Source of the DNA: Alphaproteobacteria bacterium | GTDB taxonomy: Bacteria > Pseudomonadota > Alphaproteobacteria > Caulobacterales > Aquidulcibacteraceae | NCBI GenBank assembly: GCA_027488965.1 | Contig: JAIYAO010000009.1 | Coordinates: 1-58,677 of the forward strand | Direction of reading: 5' to 3' | Length of the DNA stretch: 58,677 nt | Part shown: positions 1 through 10,119 of the stretch, piece after piece | How positions within the stretch are numbered: position 1 is the stretch's first letter | Layout of the letters: each line of letters opens with the position of its first letter | Position numbers and translations under genes: made by a program | Notes under the pieces: generated by a model | The model's database searches: none | Told to the model about the DNA's origin: nothing | Seen by the model: the letters and a program-made list of their open reading frames with translations, nothing else

Positions 1-2127
1 GCTGCGGCGGACCGGCCCGCCATCGACCTGATGGAGCGCCTGTTCGACTGCGCGAACCTGTCAGGCGCCGTCCTCGACCGCGACCTGCGGTTCGTCTGGG
101 TCAGCGAGAGCTGGACCAGCAATTTCATGCTCGATCCGCGCGCGCTGCTGGGCCGGCCCATCCATGAGGCCATCCCGCTGCTGCCGGCGCACTGGCGCGA
201 AGCCTACCGGAAGGCGCTTGCGGGCGAGAAGACGCACACGGCGAAGGACTTCTACATCCGCCCTGCGGACGGCAAGCGTGCGTGGGTGCGCTGGGATGTC
301 GGCCCGTGGCGCGATCGCGATGGCGCCGTCGCCGGAGTCATCATCGTCGGCGAGGATGCGAGCGCGCTGGTGGACGCCCAGCACGCCAGCGAACGCAACG
401 CGGAACGGGCCACGCTCGCCCTCGCCATGGCCAACGCCGCGGTGTGGGAGGCCGACGTCGCCCGCGATACCGTCTGGGTCTCCCCCGGCATGCGCGACAT
501 CCTGGGCCGCGACTTGCCCGACACCCCGTCGGAGTACGATTTCGGCTGGGTCCACCCCGAAGAGCGCGACGCCGTGCGCGCGCGCCTCGGCGCGATGCTT
601 GAACGGCCGGAGCGTCAGGATTTCGAGACCCGCATCGTGCGCCCCGACGGGGAGGTGCGCTGGGTGCGCAACGTCGTCGAGGCGCGCACCGGCCGCTCGG
701 GGAGGCTGGAGCGCCTGCTCTGCCTCACGGTGGACATCACCGCGCGCAAGCGGGCCGATGAGAATCTCCTGCGCGCCATGGCGCGCGTGGAAGCCGCCGC
801 CGCGAACCGCCAGGCGCTCCTGCATCGGCTGGGCCACGAGACAGGCGTACCCAACGGACCGCGCGCCAGCGACTTCGCAAGCCTCGAAGAGCGGTTCGAT
901 GGACTGTTGACCGAAATCGGCGCACGCGACGAAGCGCTCGCCGCGCTGTTCGACGATCTCACCCGCGCCAGGGCGGCTGCGGAGGAGGCCAATGTCGCCA
1001 AGTCTCAGTTCCTCGCCAACATGAGCCACGAGCTGCGGACGCCGCTCAACGCCGTCATCGGCTATGCGGAGCTGCTGGAAGAAGAACTCGCCGTCATCGC
1101 CCACGAAAGCGGGCAGGACGATCTCCGTCGCATCCAGACCGCCGCGCGTCAGCTGCTGTCCCTCATTAACGAGATTCTCGACCTGTCGAAGATCGAGGCG
1201 GGCCGCGTGGAGATCGACGAGGCCGAAACCGATTTCGCGGCGCTGGCGCACGAGACTGCCGAACTGGTCGCCCCGGCGGCCCAAAAGAACGGGAACACGC
1301 TGAGCATCAACGTGATGCCGGATCTGCCGCCTGGTCTGGCCGACGCCGGCAAGCTGCGCCAGTGCCTCGCCAATCTCCTCGCCAACGCCGCGAAGTTCAC
1401 GCTTGACGGCTCAGTGATGCTGGACGTGCGCGTGCGCGCGGATGGTGTGGCAGGCCCGGTGATCGCGTTCGAAGTGTCGGACACGGGCATCGGCATGTCC
1501 GACGAGCAGATGGCGCGCCTGTTCGAGCCGTTCATGCAGGCCGACGCCACCACCACGCGCCGGTTCGGCGGCACGGGACTTGGTCTTGCGATCACGCGCC
1601 GCCTTGCGCGCGCCATGGGCGGCGACGTCACTGCGCAAAGCGCGCCGGGCGAGGGCTCGCGCTTCACCCTGGAACTTCCCCTGAAGTCCGCATCCGGCGC
1701 GCCGAAGGAGACGTCGGCCGTCTCGCCCGCGCGCTTCGACGAAGGCGGCGTGCTGCTGGTGATCGAGGACGAGCCGAGCGCGCGCGACCTGCTGCGTCGC
1801 CAGGCCCCGGGCCGCTTCCAGCTGTGCGAGGCGCGCACGGGCGTCGAGGCGCTGGCCGCCGCACGCGCGCTGGGGCCGGACGCCATCGTGCTCGACATCG
1901 GCCTGCCGGACATGTCCGGTTGGGATGTGCTGGAGGCGCTCAAGGCCGATCCGGGCACGTCCGAGATTCCCGTCATCGTACTGACCGGAATCGGAGACCG
2001 GCGCGAGGCTCTGGCGCGCGGCGCAGTCGCGCACTTCACCAAGCCCGCAGACCGCAGCGTGCTGTTCGATGCACTCAACGCCGCCATCGCGCAGTCCGCG
2101 GCGTCCTCAACCAAGCTTGAAATCTAG
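1..2127 (+). CDS. Hybrid sensor histidine kinase (PAS-PAS-HisKA-HATPase-REC), possibly 5'-truncated
   Basis: Signal-transducing kinase that should autophosphorylate on His and pass the phosphate to its own receiver or to the orphan receiver encoded next. Numbering from the first in-window ATG (31): two PAS-like sensor domains at about 1-115 and 125-240, a coiled linker, the HisKA box [11 protein letters not shown] with H333, an HATPase with N box near 448, DTGIGMS near 484 and GGTGLGLAI near 513, then a receiver from about 573 with acceptor D622 (VLDIGLPD), a Thr switch (VLTGIG) and a Lys (FTKPAD). No transmembrane helix is visible, so it is probably cytoplasmic. The frame stays open to base 1 and the ATG at 31 has no clear Shine-Dalgarno, so the true start may lie upstream of the window. 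The kinase core closely resembles the one at 15302-16717. Confidence 0.9.
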   Translation, partial: AAADRPAIDLMERLFDCANLSGAVLDRDLRFVWVSESWTSNFMLDPRALLGRPIHEAIPLLPAHWREAYRKALAGEKTHTAKDFYIRPADGKRAWVRWDVGPWRDRDGAVAGVIIVGEDASALVDAQHASERNAERATLALAMANAAVWEADVARDTVWVSPGMRDILGRDLPDTPSEYDFGWVHPEERDAVRARLGAMLERPERQDFETRIVRPDGEVRWVRNVVEARTGRSGRLERLLCLTVDITARKRADENLLRAMARVEAAAANRQALLHRLGHETGVPNGPRASDFASLEERFDGLLTEIGARDEALAALFDDLTRARAAAEEANVAKSQFLANMSHELRTPLNAVIGYAELLEEELAVIAHESGQDDLRRIQTAARQLLSLINEILDLSKIEAGRVEIDEAETDFAALAHETAELVAPAAQKNGNTLSINVMPDLPPGLADAGKLRQCLANLLANAAKFTLDGSVMLDVRVRADGVAGPVIAFEVSDTGIGMSDEQMARLFEPFMQADATTTRRFGGTGLGLAITRRLARAMGGDVTAQSAPGEGSRFTLELPLKSASGAPKETSAVSPARFDEGGVLLVIEDEPSARDLLRRQAPGRFQLCEARTGVEALAAARALGPDAIVLDIGLPDMSGWDVLEALKADPGTSEIPVIVLTGIGDRREALARGAVAHFTKPADRSVLFDALNAAIAQSAASSTKLEI

Positions 2128-2136
2128 GAGACCGAC

Positions 2137-2502
2137 ATGCGTGTGCTCATCGCCGAAGACAATCCGGAAAACCTCGACATGCTGCGCAGGCGCCTGGAGC
2201 GGCGCGGCTTTGCGGTGTTCGCCGCGCAGGACGGACAGGCGGCCATCGCCATGACCAACGAGGTGCGGCCCGACATCGTCTTGATGGACGTGAGCATGCC
2301 GGTGCTGTCGGGCCTTGAGGCCACGCGCGCAATCCGCGGCCAGGCGGCGGTGGCGAAAACACCGATCATCGCGCTCACCGCACACGCCATGGACGGCGAC
2401 CGCGCCCGCTGCCTCGAAGCCGGCTGCGACGCCTACGCCACCAAGCCGGTGGACCTGCCCAGCCTGATCGCCACGATGGAACGGCTGGTTCCCGCAGCCT
2501 GA
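2137..2502 (+). CDS. Single-domain response regulator (CheY/DivK-like)
   Basis: A 121-residue stand-alone receiver with no output domain. It has the acidic pocket (AEDN near residue 8), phospho-acceptor D51 in VLMDVSMP, the switch Thr in ALTAHAM and the conserved Lys in ATKPVD. It starts 9 bases after the hybrid kinase stop, so the two are co-transcribed and the kinase, or its receiver through a phosphorelay, is the likely partner. The ALTAHAM and TKPVD signatures are those of receivers that accept phosphate from hybrid kinases, as in DivK-type regulators. It is not called divK because that gene's usual neighbours are absent. Output is presumably by protein-protein contact. Confidence 0.9.
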   Translation: MRVLIAEDNPENLDMLRRRLERRGFAVFAAQDGQAAIAMTNEVRPDIVLMDVSMPVLSGLEATRAIRGQAAVAKTPIIALTAHAMDGDRARCLEAGCDAYATKPVDLPSLIATMERLVPAA

Positions 2503-2611
2503 TCCAGAGGGCGCCGATTGCCGCCGGGGCGCTCCGGCTTGCAATCCCTTGCCCGGCGCTTCTAGGGTCTTCCCCAACGGGCCACGCGTCGGCCGAACGG
2601 GAGGAACCCTC

Positions 2612-4462
2612 ATGCTTTCAATGAAGAAGGCGCGCTGGCTTGCCGCCGCCGCCGTTGTGGCCCTCGCCGCCTGCGCCACCCAAGGCGCCGCCCGGAGCGA
2701 CGCGGCGCCCGTTTCGGCCTCCGCTGCGGCGGCCGCGCCGTCGAAGCCGTCGGCCCCGGCCTTTGTCGCCGCCGCAGAAGCCGAACTTGAAGCGCTGGCC
2801 GAAGAGGCCGGCCGCGCCGACTGGATGCGCCAGACGAACATCACCTACGACACGAACTGGATCGCGGCGCGCGCGAACGCGCGCATCACGGAGCGCGCCT
2901 CCGCGCTGGCCAAGGAAGCCGCCGCCTACGACACAGCCGGGCTCGACCCCGTGGTGGCCCGCAAGCTGGAGCTCATGAAACGGGGTCTCACGCTGCCGGC
3001 GCCGGCGCGCGCGGGCGCCGCCCAGCAGATGGCCGACATCGCCACCAAGATGGAGGAAACCTACGCGACGGGCAGTTTCGACCTCGCGGGCAATAAGATC
3101 GATCTTGAGGAGGCCAGCAAGCAGATGGCCACGTCGCGCGATCCCGCGCGTCTCGCGCAGCTGTGGCAGGGCTGGCACTCGATCTCGCCGCCCATGCGCG
3201 CGGATTACGCGCAACTCGTCTCCCTCGCCAACGAAGGCGCGAAGGAGCTTGGGTATGCCGATACGGGGGCGCTGTGGCGTTCGAAGTACGACATGCCGGC
3301 CGATGCCTTCGCGGCGGAGACCGATCGTCTGTGGAGCCAGGTGGAGCCGCTCTACAAGCAAGTCCATTGCTACACGCGCCAGCGGCTCAACGCACGCTAC
3401 GGCGATGCGGTGCAGGCCAAGACCGGCCCGATCCGCGCCGACCTGCTGGGCAACATGTGGGCCCAGCAATGGGGCAACATCTACGACATCGTCGCCCCCC
3501 GCGGCGCCACGCAGGGCGTCGATCTCACGCAGCGCCTCGTGGCCAACCGCTACGACGCCACGAAGATGGTCAGGACGGGGGAGGGCTTCTTCAGCTCCCT
3601 CGGATTCGCCCCACTGCCGGAGACGTTCTGGCAGCGGTCGATGATCACGCGTCCGCAGGGCCGCGACGTGGTGTGCCATGCCTCCGCCTGGAACATCGAC
3701 AACCGCGAAGACATCCGCATCAAGATGTGCACGCAGGTGAACGGGGAGGATTTCCAGACCGTCCACCACGAGCTTGGCCACAACTACTATCAGCGCGCCT
3801 ACAAGGATCAGTCCTTCATCTTCAAGGACGGCGCCAACGACGGCTTCCACGAAGCCATCGGCGACATGGTCGCGCTGTCGATCACGCCGGAATACCTGCG
3901 CCAGATCGGCCTCGTGCGCACCGTGCCGGATGCGTCGGCCGATACGGCCCTGCTGCTGCGCATGGCGCTCGACAAGGTGGCGTTCATGCCGTTCGGCCTG
4001 CTGGTCGATAAGTGGCGCTGGCAGGTGTATTCCGGCCAGGCGACGCCGGAGACGTACAATGCCGCGTGGTGGAAACTGCGCACGCAGTATCAGGGCATCG
4101 CACCGCCCGGGGGCGCGCGTCCCGCCGATGCGTTCGATCCGGGCGCCAAGTATCACGTGCCGGCCAACGTGCCCTACATGCGCTACTTCCTCAGCCACAT
4201 CCTGCAGTTCCAGTTCTACCGCGCCGCTTGCCAGCAGGCCGGCTGGACCGGGCCGCTGCACCGCTGCTCGATCTACGGCGACAAGGCCGTGGGCGCGAAG
4301 TTCGATGCGATGCTGAAGATGGGCCAGTCGCGCCCGTGGCCGGAGGCGCTGGAAGCCTTCACCGGCCAGCGCGAGATCGACGCCAGCGCCGTCGCCGACT
4401 ACTTCAAGCCGCTGCAAGGCTGGCTTGAGGAACAGAACCGCGGGCAGACCTGCGGCTGGTGA
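2612..4462 (+). CDS. M2 family (angiotensin-converting-enzyme-like) peptidyl-dipeptidase, lipoprotein
   Basis: Zinc metallopeptidase expected to release dipeptides from peptide C-termini in the periplasm. The zinc site is HELGH at residues 386-390 with the third ligand E414 in GFHEAIGD; the 24-residue gap from H390 to E414 matches the M2 family. The length (616 aa) also fits a single-domain ACE homologue. The start at 2612 follows GGGAGGAACC and gives a hydrophobic leader ending in LAACAT, a lipobox, so the mature protein is probably membrane-anchored. The longer reading from 2549 would bury this leader. An Ala/Pro/Ser-rich spacer (about residues 28-50) separates anchor from enzyme. It lies alone between a two-component pair and a secreted cyclase. 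Confidence 0.9.
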   Translation: MLSMKKARWLAAAAVVALAACATQGAARSDAAPVSASAAAAAPSKPSAPAFVAAAEAELEALAEEAGRADWMRQTNITYDTNWIAARANARITERASALAKEAAAYDTAGLDPVVARKLELMKRGLTLPAPARAGAAQQMADIATKMEETYATGSFDLAGNKIDLEEASKQMATSRDPARLAQLWQGWHSISPPMRADYAQLVSLANEGAKELGYADTGALWRSKYDMPADAFAAETDRLWSQVEPLYKQVHCYTRQRLNARYGDAVQAKTGPIRADLLGNMWAQQWGNIYDIVAPRGATQGVDLTQRLVANRYDATKMVRTGEGFFSSLGFAPLPETFWQRSMITRPQGRDVVCHASAWNIDNREDIRIKMCTQVNGEDFQTVHHELGHNYYQRAYKDQSFIFKDGANDGFHEAIGDMVALSITPEYLRQIGLVRTVPDASADTALLLRMALDKVAFMPFGLLVDKWRWQVYSGQATPETYNAAWWKLRTQYQGIAPPGGARPADAFDPGAKYHVPANVPYMRYFLSHILQFQFYRAACQQAGWTGPLHRCSIYGDKAVGAKFDAMLKMGQSRPWPEALEAFTGQREIDASAVADYFKPLQGWLEEQNRGQTCGW

Positions 4463-4476
4463 GGCCACCTGCATAC

Positions 4477-4500
4477 CCCTCTCCCGCGGACGGGAGAGGG
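4477..4500. terminator. Perfect 10-bp hairpin, REP-like or terminator
   Basis: CCCTCTCCCG (4477-4486) and CGGGAGAGGG (4491-4500) form a perfect stem around the loop CGGA, 14 bases after the M2 peptidase stop. It is followed by TTGTGG with no long T run, so it could be a terminator, an mRNA-stabilising hairpin or a dispersed REP-like palindrome. Confidence 0.5.
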
Positions 4501-4554
4501 TTGTGGCCGGCGGCCAGGCGCGCCACAGTCCCGAAAACGACGGGGAGAGGCGCC

Positions 4555-5484
4555 ATGAAGCTGATCGCTGCGACGGTTGTCGCCATGGCGTTGTGCGCCA
4601 CTGCGGGCGCGCAGGAGTGGTATCCGTCGCCCTACGGGGCGGACGACACGATCGGCGCCGCCAACAACCTGTCTCCCGCCACCACCAGGTCCGCCGCCGA
4701 CCTCGTCCGGCAAGGGAAGGTTTATGCGCTGGGCGTGGTCACGGGGCCGAACACGCCGGCCTATCCGCCGCGCTGGTCGCGGATGACGATCACACAATCC
4801 AACGACGGCACGGGCCCGGTGATCGGCGCCAATCAGGTCACGGCCAACGACGATCTGCTCACCACCTATCTCGGGATCGGCACGCAGCTCGACGGGCTTG
4901 GGCACATCGGCGTCAACCACCGCTACTACAACGGCGCCCGCGCGCAGGACTTCGTCACGCCGGGCGGCCTGAAGAAGTACGGCACGCACGACATCCCGCC
5001 CATCGCCACGCGCGGCGTGCTGCTGGACATGACGAAGCACTATCGCGCGAACCCGGTGGCGCCCGGCACGGCGTTCAATCGCGCCGAGATCGAAGCGGCT
5101 GCAGCGGCCGCGCGCGTGCGCATCGGCAGGGGGGACGTGGTGATCTTCCACACAGGCTATCTCGCCATCGCCGCCAGCGATCCGGCCGGCTACATCGCCC
5201 GCCAGCCCGGCCTCGGCAAGGAGGGCGCAAACCACCTCGCGGACCTCGGCGTGGTGGCCATCGGCGCCGATACGGCGGCGCTCGAGGCGATCCCGTTCGA
5301 AAAGGCGGAGGAGCCGTACATCGTCCACCAGACGCTGCTGGCGCGGCGCGGCGTTTACATTCTCGAGGGCCTCAATACGGCCCAGCTCGCCGCAGACGGC
5401 GCCACGACGTTCTTCTTCGTCCTCGGCCAGCCGCGGTTCGAGGGCGCCGTTCAGATGGTGGTCAATCCCATCGCCATCCGGTGA
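4555..5484 (+). CDS. Secreted cyclase-family hydrolase (kynurenine formamidase-like, PF04199)
   Basis: Metal-dependent hydrolase of the cyclase family, whose members open or close amide or ester bonds (arylformamidases, some antibiotic and isatin hydrolases). The start at 4555 follows GGGGAGAGG and gives a signal peptide of about 19 residues ending near ATAGAQ, so the enzyme is exported. The diagnostic metal region reads GTQLDGLGH (around residues 106-114), with Gln where many members have the first His (GTHxD); this GTQxDGLGH form occurs in a recognised subgroup. Later DVVIFHTGY fits the family's second conserved segment. Its end is only 6 bases from the end of the convergent monooxygenase. 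The substrate cannot be told from sequence. Confidence 0.8.
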   Translation: MKLIAATVVAMALCATAGAQEWYPSPYGADDTIGAANNLSPATTRSAADLVRQGKVYALGVVTGPNTPAYPPRWSRMTITQSNDGTGPVIGANQVTANDDLLTTYLGIGTQLDGLGHIGVNHRYYNGARAQDFVTPGGLKKYGTHDIPPIATRGVLLDMTKHYRANPVAPGTAFNRAEIEAAAAAARVRIGRGDVVIFHTGYLAIAASDPAGYIARQPGLGKEGANHLADLGVVAIGADTAALEAIPFEKAEEPYIVHQTLLARRGVYILEGLNTAQLAADGATTFFFVLGQPRFEGAVQMVVNPIAIR

Positions 5485-5490
5485 TGCGGG

Positions 5491-7278
5491 CTACGTGACG
5501 TCCATGCCGTCCAGCGCGCCTGCGGCGCGCCACGCCTCCAGCACCTTCACGAAGGCGATGGGCCCTGCGCCGTAGGGCCCGTCCTGCTCGCTGCGCTCGG
5601 CGGGCTTGCCCTCGTTGTTGTAGTACCCCGGCGTGCATTCCTCGAGGAACTTGCGGCGCAGCACGGCGAGGGACTTGATCGTCTCCACCCATTGCGCCTC
5701 GCCCGCCGCGGACGGCTCCACGGTGCGGGCCTGCCTGTCCACGCAATGGCGCACGATCCAGGCCACGTGGCGGGCCTGCTCGTTCAGCATGTGGGGGAAG
5801 TTCACCGCAAAGCCCGACTGCGCATTCTGGAAAATGAAACAGTTGGGGAATCCGCGCGTGGTCAGACCGTGCAGCGTGCGCATGCCGCCTTTCCATTTTT
5901 CGGTTAGCGACTGGCCGTCGCGGCCGTAAAGCTCATAGCCAGAGCGCCGCGTGTACTCGGTGCCCACTTCGAAGCCCGTGGCGTAGATCAGGCAGTCCAG
6001 CGCGTACTCCTTGCCGTCCACCACCACGCCCCGCGGCGTGATCGCGTCGACGCCGCGCCCGCCGGTGTCCACCAGCGACACGTTCGCCCGGTTGAACGTG
6101 GCGAGATACTCGTCATGGAAGCAGGGGCGCTTGCAGAATTGCCGGTAGTACGGCTTGAGCGCCTCGGCCGTCCGCGGATCGGCCACGACGGCGTCCACGC
6201 GAGCGCGGATTTGCTCCATCTTCCGGAAGTCCGCCAGTTCGGCCATCTCGGCCATCTGCTCGGGCGTCATGGCGCGCCGGTCGGCGTTGGCCATGATCAG
6301 CAGATTGCGGATGATGTCGGTCCACCCGTCGGCGACGAGGTCCTCCTTCTGGAAGCCGCCGGAGACGAGCACGTTGAAATTGTCCATGCGCGCCTGCTGC
6401 CAGCCAGGCTGCAGCGACTGCGCCCACGCGGGGTCGGTGGGCCGGTTGTTGCGCACGTCGATGGAGGAGGGCGTGCGCTGGAAGACGTAGAGGCGCCTGG
6501 CGCTTGCGCCGAGATGGGGCACGCACTGCACGGCCGTGGCGCCGGTGCCGATGATGCCCACGACCTTGTCGGCCAGCCCGTCGAGGCCGCCGTCCGATGA
6601 GCCGCCGGTGTAGTCGTAGTCCCAGCGGCTGGTGTGGAAGGAGTGGCCCGCAAAGCTCTCCACGCCCGGGATGCCCGGCAGCTTGGGCCGGTGCAGCGGG
6701 CCATTGGCCATGCAGACGAAGCGCGCGCGCATGGCGTCGCCGCGGTTGGTGAACACCGTCCAGCGCGCGGCGGCTTCGTCCCAGCGCAACTCGGTGACTT
6801 CGGTCTGGAAGCAGGCGTTGTCGTAGAGGCCGAAGTATTCGCCGATGGCGCGGCTGTGGGCGAGAATTTCCGGCGCGCGGGAGTACTTCTCCTTCGGGAC
6901 GTACCCGATCTCTTCCAGTAGCGGCAGGTAGATGTAGCTCTCCACATCGCATGCGGCGCCCGGATAGCGGTTCCAGTACCAGGTCCCGCCGAAGTCCCCG
7001 CCCTTCTCGATGACGCGCACATCCGTGACGCCCGCCTCCTTGAGCCGCGCCGCGGCCAGCAGGCCGCCGAAACCGCCGCCGATCACCACCCCCTCGACGT
7101 CGTCGGTCAGCGGCGCGCGGGCGAAGCCCGGGGGCACGTAGGGGTCCTCAAGATAGCGGGCGAAATCGCCGGCGAGATTGCGGTACTGGGCGTTGCCGTC
7201 GGCGCGCAGGCGCCGGTCGCGCTCGGCGCGGTACTTCTCGCGCAGGGTTTCTGGGTCGAAGTCGAGGTCGGTCGTCAT
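5491..7278 (-). CDS. Flavin-containing Baeyer-Villiger-type monooxygenase
   Basis: FAD- and NADPH-dependent oxygenase that probably inserts oxygen into a ketone to give an ester or lactone. The FAD Rossmann motif GGGFGG is at residues 67-72, the Baeyer-Villiger fingerprint FxGxxxHxxxW is [11 protein letters not shown] at 210-220, and the NADPH Rossmann motif IGTGATA is at 244-250. The fingerprint ends in W-D, as in cyclohexanone-monooxygenase-type enzymes. At 595 aa with an N-terminal extension of about 60 residues it resembles the larger bacterial members. It is divergent from msrA across a 117-bp gap containing a short AT-rich spot (GAGTATATACAC) that could be part of a promoter. No steroid, cyclic-ketone or ester-hydrolase pathway genes adjoin it. 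Confidence 0.9.
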   Translation of the reverse strand: MTTDLDFDPETLREKYRAERDRRLRADGNAQYRNLAGDFARYLEDPYVPPGFARAPLTDDVEGVVIGGGFGGLLAAARLKEAGVTDVRVIEKGGDFGGTWYWNRYPGAACDVESYIYLPLLEEIGYVPKEKYSRAPEILAHSRAIGEYFGLYDNACFQTEVTELRWDEAAARWTVFTNRGDAMRARFVCMANGPLHRPKLPGIPGVESFAGHSFHTSRWDYDYTGGSSDGGLDGLADKVVGIIGTGATAVQCVPHLGASARRLYVFQRTPSSIDVRNNRPTDPAWAQSLQPGWQQARMDNFNVLVSGGFQKEDLVADGWTDIIRNLLIMANADRRAMTPEQMAEMAELADFRKMEQIRARVDAVVADPRTAEALKPYYRQFCKRPCFHDEYLATFNRANVSLVDTGGRGVDAITPRGVVVDGKEYALDCLIYATGFEVGTEYTRRSGYELYGRDGQSLTEKWKGGMRTLHGLTTRGFPNCFIFQNAQSGFAVNFPHMLNEQARHVAWIVRHCVDRQARTVEPSAAGEAQWVETIKSLAVLRRKFLEECTPGYYNNEGKPAERSEQDGPYGAGPIAFVKVLEAWRAAGALDGMDVT

Positions 7279-7395
7279 GTGTCCTGCCCTTCACGCCGTA
7301 ACCCGCGTGTTGGGTGTGGAGTATATACACGCCGGCCTGCGGCGCACCGGCGCCGTGGCGGAAACCGGACGTCTCCGGCTGTCGTATGGGAAGTC

Positions 7396-8013
7396 ATGAA
7401 ACGGATTATCGCGCTCCTCGCCCTCCTGGTCGCCGCCTGCGGCGCCCAGCCCGCCCAGTCCCAGCCCGCCGCCAAGGCCGCTCAGCCCGTGGGCGCAGTG
7501 CAGGAAGCTGTGTTCGCCGGCGGCTGCTTCTGGTGCGTGGAGCACGATTTCAAGGCCGTGCCCGGCGTCATCGACGTGCTCTCCGGCTACACGGGCGGTC
7601 ACCTCGCCAATCCCACCTACCAGGACGTGATCACCGAAACGACGGGCCACTTCGAGGCCGTGCGTGTGCGGTTCGATTCGGGACGCATCAGCTATCGCCA
7701 GCTGGTGGATCGCTACTGGCGGCTGATCGATCCCACCGACGACGGCGGCCAGTTCTGCGATCGCGGTCCGAGTTACCGTTCCGCCATTTTCGTAACCCCC
7801 GCCCAGCGCGCCGATGCGGAGGCCAGCAAGGCGGCGCTCGCGGCGTCCAATCGCCTGACGGCGCCGGTGGTCACCGAGGTCCTGCCCCTCGCCACGTTTT
7901 ACCCGGCGGAGGAATACCACCGCGACTACGCGAAGAAGAACGCGCTCCGCTACAACACGTACCGCGCGGGCTGCGGCCGCGATGCGCGCCTGCGGGCGGT
8001 GTGGAAGAGCTGA
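7396..8013 (+). CDS. msrA: Peptide-methionine (S)-S-oxide reductase MsrA, lipoprotein form
   Basis: Reduces methionine-S-sulfoxide in oxidised proteins. The catalytic motif GCFWC is present with nucleophile C44; further family blocks include SGYTGG, HFEAVRV and YHRDY. The start at 7396 gives a leader with lipobox LVAAC (C15), so this copy is probably exported and membrane-anchored and would repair envelope proteins; most MsrA are cytosolic. At 205 aa, minus a 30-residue leader and spacer, the core matches the usual length. The longer frame from 7279 would hide the leader. The next gene, MltA, is also an envelope lipoprotein 81 bases downstream on the same strand. Confidence 0.95.
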   Translation: MKRIIALLALLVAACGAQPAQSQPAAKAAQPVGAVQEAVFAGGCFWCVEHDFKAVPGVIDVLSGYTGGHLANPTYQDVITETTGHFEAVRVRFDSGRISYRQLVDRYWRLIDPTDDGGQFCDRGPSYRSAIFVTPAQRADAEASKAALAASNRLTAPVVTEVLPLATFYPAEEYHRDYAKKNALRYNTYRAGCGRDARLRAVWKS

Positions 8014-8094
8014 CGGCGCCTGCAGCCGCCATTTCCGTCGGCGGCGTCAAACCCTTACAACGCCGGGTCCGTTTCCGGTGTCTGAGGTTTGTCC

Positions 8095-9393
8095 ATGATC
8101 GTTCGCTGCGTCGCCGCCGCCGCCTTGTTCGCTTTCGTGACCGCCTGCGCCTCCACATCGACGAAACCGCCGGTCAGCGCGCCGCCCGTCACGCGCCCTG
8201 CGCTGGAGGAGCCGGCGTTCACGCTGCGCCCCGCCAGCTTCTCGGCGCTGCCTGGGTGGGCAGGGAGCGATCCCCGCCCCGCGCTGGAGGCGTTCCGCCG
8301 GTCCTGCGCCGCGCGGGCGCGCCGGGAGGATGCCGTCCCGCTGGGCCGCGGCGCGCCCTATGGCGGCACGGTCGCGGACTGGCGCGCGCCTTGCGCCGCT
8401 GCGCAGTCCGCCACGGACGCACGGACCTTTTTCGAACAGGCCTTCACACCTCATGAGGTGGTGGCCCGGGCCGATCAGATGCGCCGCATCACGGGCTACT
8501 ACGAACCGGTGGTCGAGGCGCGGCGTTCGCCGCAGCCGGGCTTCGAGGAGCCGTTCCTCTCCCGCCCCACCGACGTGGTCGGGATCGATCTCTCGGCGTT
8601 CGACGATGCGGCCGACATCTCCGAGACCATCACGGAAGACGTGATGAAGGCGCTTGCGCCCGTACTGCCCGACGCCACGGAGGCGCAGGCGTCGACGACG
8701 CTCGACGAGCGTCTCGAGCGCCGGTTTCGCACGCCGATCTGGGGCCGACTAACGGCGGATCGCAAGGTCGTGCCGCTGCCGGCGCGGGCCGGTATCGACA
8801 GGACGGCCGGCGTGCTCGGCTACGCCCGCGCCTGCGATGTCTATGACGTGCAGGTGCAAGGTTCGGCGCGCGTGCGCTTCGAGGACGGCGAGTCCATGCG
8901 CATGGCGTACGCGGCGCAGAACGGCTGGAAGTGGGCCTCCATCTATCCGCAACTGCGCGACCGGGGTGCGGCCAGCGCCACCAAGGACGGCGTGTGCCAG
9001 TATCTCGCAGCACAGCCGCCCGAAGGCGTGCGCGCGGCGATGAACCTCGATCCCAGTTACGTGTACTTCTCGCTGGAGCCCATCGGCGATCCGGCCGCCG
9101 GCCCGCGCGGCGCGCAGGGCGTGTCGCTGACCCCTCTGGGCTCCATCGCCGTCGATCCCGCCGCGCACCCGTACGGCGCCGTGCTGTTCGTGGCGGCGGA
9201 GAACGGCCTCAACCGGCTGCTTGTGGCGCAGGACACCGGCGGCGCCATCCGCCGCGGCCCGCTGCGGGGCGATGTGTTCTTCGGCACAGGGCCGGATGCG
9301 GGAGCGGCGGCCAGCGCACAAAACGCGCCGGCGCAGTTCTGGACGCTGCTGCCGAACGGGCTGGGCGCGCAGCGGATCTCGATGAACGAGTAG
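8095..9393 (+). CDS. mltA: Membrane-bound lytic murein transglycosylase A (MltA), lipoprotein
   Basis: Cleaves glycan strands of peptidoglycan with formation of 1,6-anhydro-muramic acid. Visible are the MltA domain (RITGYYEPVVEARR; YDVQVQGSARVRFEDG) and the C-terminal 3D domain, whose aspartates appear in VAQDTGGAI and RGDVFFGTG; the 3D Asp is the catalytic acid in this family. The start at 8095 gives a leader ending in VTACAS (lipobox), anchoring the protein in the outer membrane. The length, 432 aa, is typical of alphaproteobacterial members. A hairpin follows the stop. Confidence 0.95.
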   Translation: MIVRCVAAAALFAFVTACASTSTKPPVSAPPVTRPALEEPAFTLRPASFSALPGWAGSDPRPALEAFRRSCAARARREDAVPLGRGAPYGGTVADWRAPCAAAQSATDARTFFEQAFTPHEVVARADQMRRITGYYEPVVEARRSPQPGFEEPFLSRPTDVVGIDLSAFDDAADISETITEDVMKALAPVLPDATEAQASTTLDERLERRFRTPIWGRLTADRKVVPLPARAGIDRTAGVLGYARACDVYDVQVQGSARVRFEDGESMRMAYAAQNGWKWASIYPQLRDRGAASATKDGVCQYLAAQPPEGVRAAMNLDPSYVYFSLEPIGDPAAGPRGAQGVSLTPLGSIAVDPAAHPYGAVLFVAAENGLNRLLVAQDTGGAIRRGPLRGDVFFGTGPDAGAAASAQNAPAQFWTLLPNGLGAQRISMNE

Positions 9394-9398
9394 CTGTC

Positions 9399-9430
9399 AT
9401 TTCGGCATGGCCGCACGCCGAGCCCGAAAT
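9399..9430. terminator. Hairpin between convergent mltA and DUF4337 genes
   Basis: ATTTCGG (9399-9405) pairs with CCGAAAT (9424-9430) around an 18-base loop. It lies in the 44-base gap between two convergent genes, a usual place for a bidirectional terminator; the U tract is poor. Confidence 0.4.
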
Positions 9431-9437
9431 CAAGAAA

Positions 9438-10010
9438 TCACCCCAGCCACGCAAACAGCATCTGCATGTTGAACGGCCGGCCCAGCATGGCCGCAAGGCC
9501 GAACACGAATCCGCCGGCGGCCGGCAGCATGGCGAACCAGTAGAGCCAGTGCACGCCCGAGAGAGTCGCCACCGCCAACAGCGTGATGGCGATGGCCATC
9601 AGCGCGTCGGAGAGATCGTAGTGGTCGCCCAGCAGGTTGAGGCGGTCGTAATCGGTCTCCGCGCCTTCCGCGCGCGCGCGTGTGTCCTTCAGGCGGGCGC
9701 GGATGCGGTCGATCTCGGCCTTCTGGGCTGTGATCTCCGGGGCGATGCGGGCGGCTTCCTCCGGCGCCGCTGTGCGGGAGAGGCGCTCCAAGTGCGCCAG
9801 CTCATAGGTTGCCATGTCCTCGCGCACGCGCACCGCCTGGTACCACGCCCAGCCGTTGTTGCGCTCCGCCTGGGCCTGCTGCATCGCCTCGGCCACATTG
9901 CCGCTCTTGATCGCCGCAAAGGCGATGAAGCTGGCGAGGATGGCGATGGTCAGCGCCACCCGGTTGGCGAAGGGGTCGCTTGCCCGCTCGGGCGCGTCGA
10001 TGTCGGCCAT
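9438..10010 (-). CDS. DUF4337 membrane protein
   Basis: Inner-membrane protein of unknown function matching the DUF4337 family layout: an N-terminal helix (RVALTIAILASFIAFAAIKSG), the conserved SGN-x-AEAMQQAQAERNN-x-WAWYQA segment, a long charged helical stretch containing alternating Lys/Arg/Glu (probably coiled coil), and two C-terminal hydrophobic helices. The start at 10010 is chosen over the ATG at 10028 because GGAGG lies 6-7 bases upstream. 190 aa. It is divergent from the acyl-CoA dehydrogenase. No role can be inferred from the neighbours. Confidence 0.8.
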   Translation of the reverse strand: MADIDAPERASDPFANRVALTIAILASFIAFAAIKSGNVAEAMQQAQAERNNGWAWYQAVRVREDMATYELAHLERLSRTAAPEEAARIAPEITAQKAEIDRIRARLKDTRARAEGAETDYDRLNLLGDHYDLSDALMAIAITLLAVATLSGVHWLYWFAMLPAAGGFVFGLAAMLGRPFNMQMLFAWLG

Positions 10011-10119
10011 GGTGTCCTCCCGCGGCACGCCCGATAGCAGGTTCGCGCCCGGGCGGGGAGGGCCCGTGGAGCCGGCGCGCCGGCTTGCCGATTTCCCGCG
10101 AAACCCCTAGCTGAACCCC

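Noticed and set aside
2618-4474. 618-codon frame antisense to the M2 peptidase
   Set aside because: No recognisable domain and the M2 zinc site is on the other strand.
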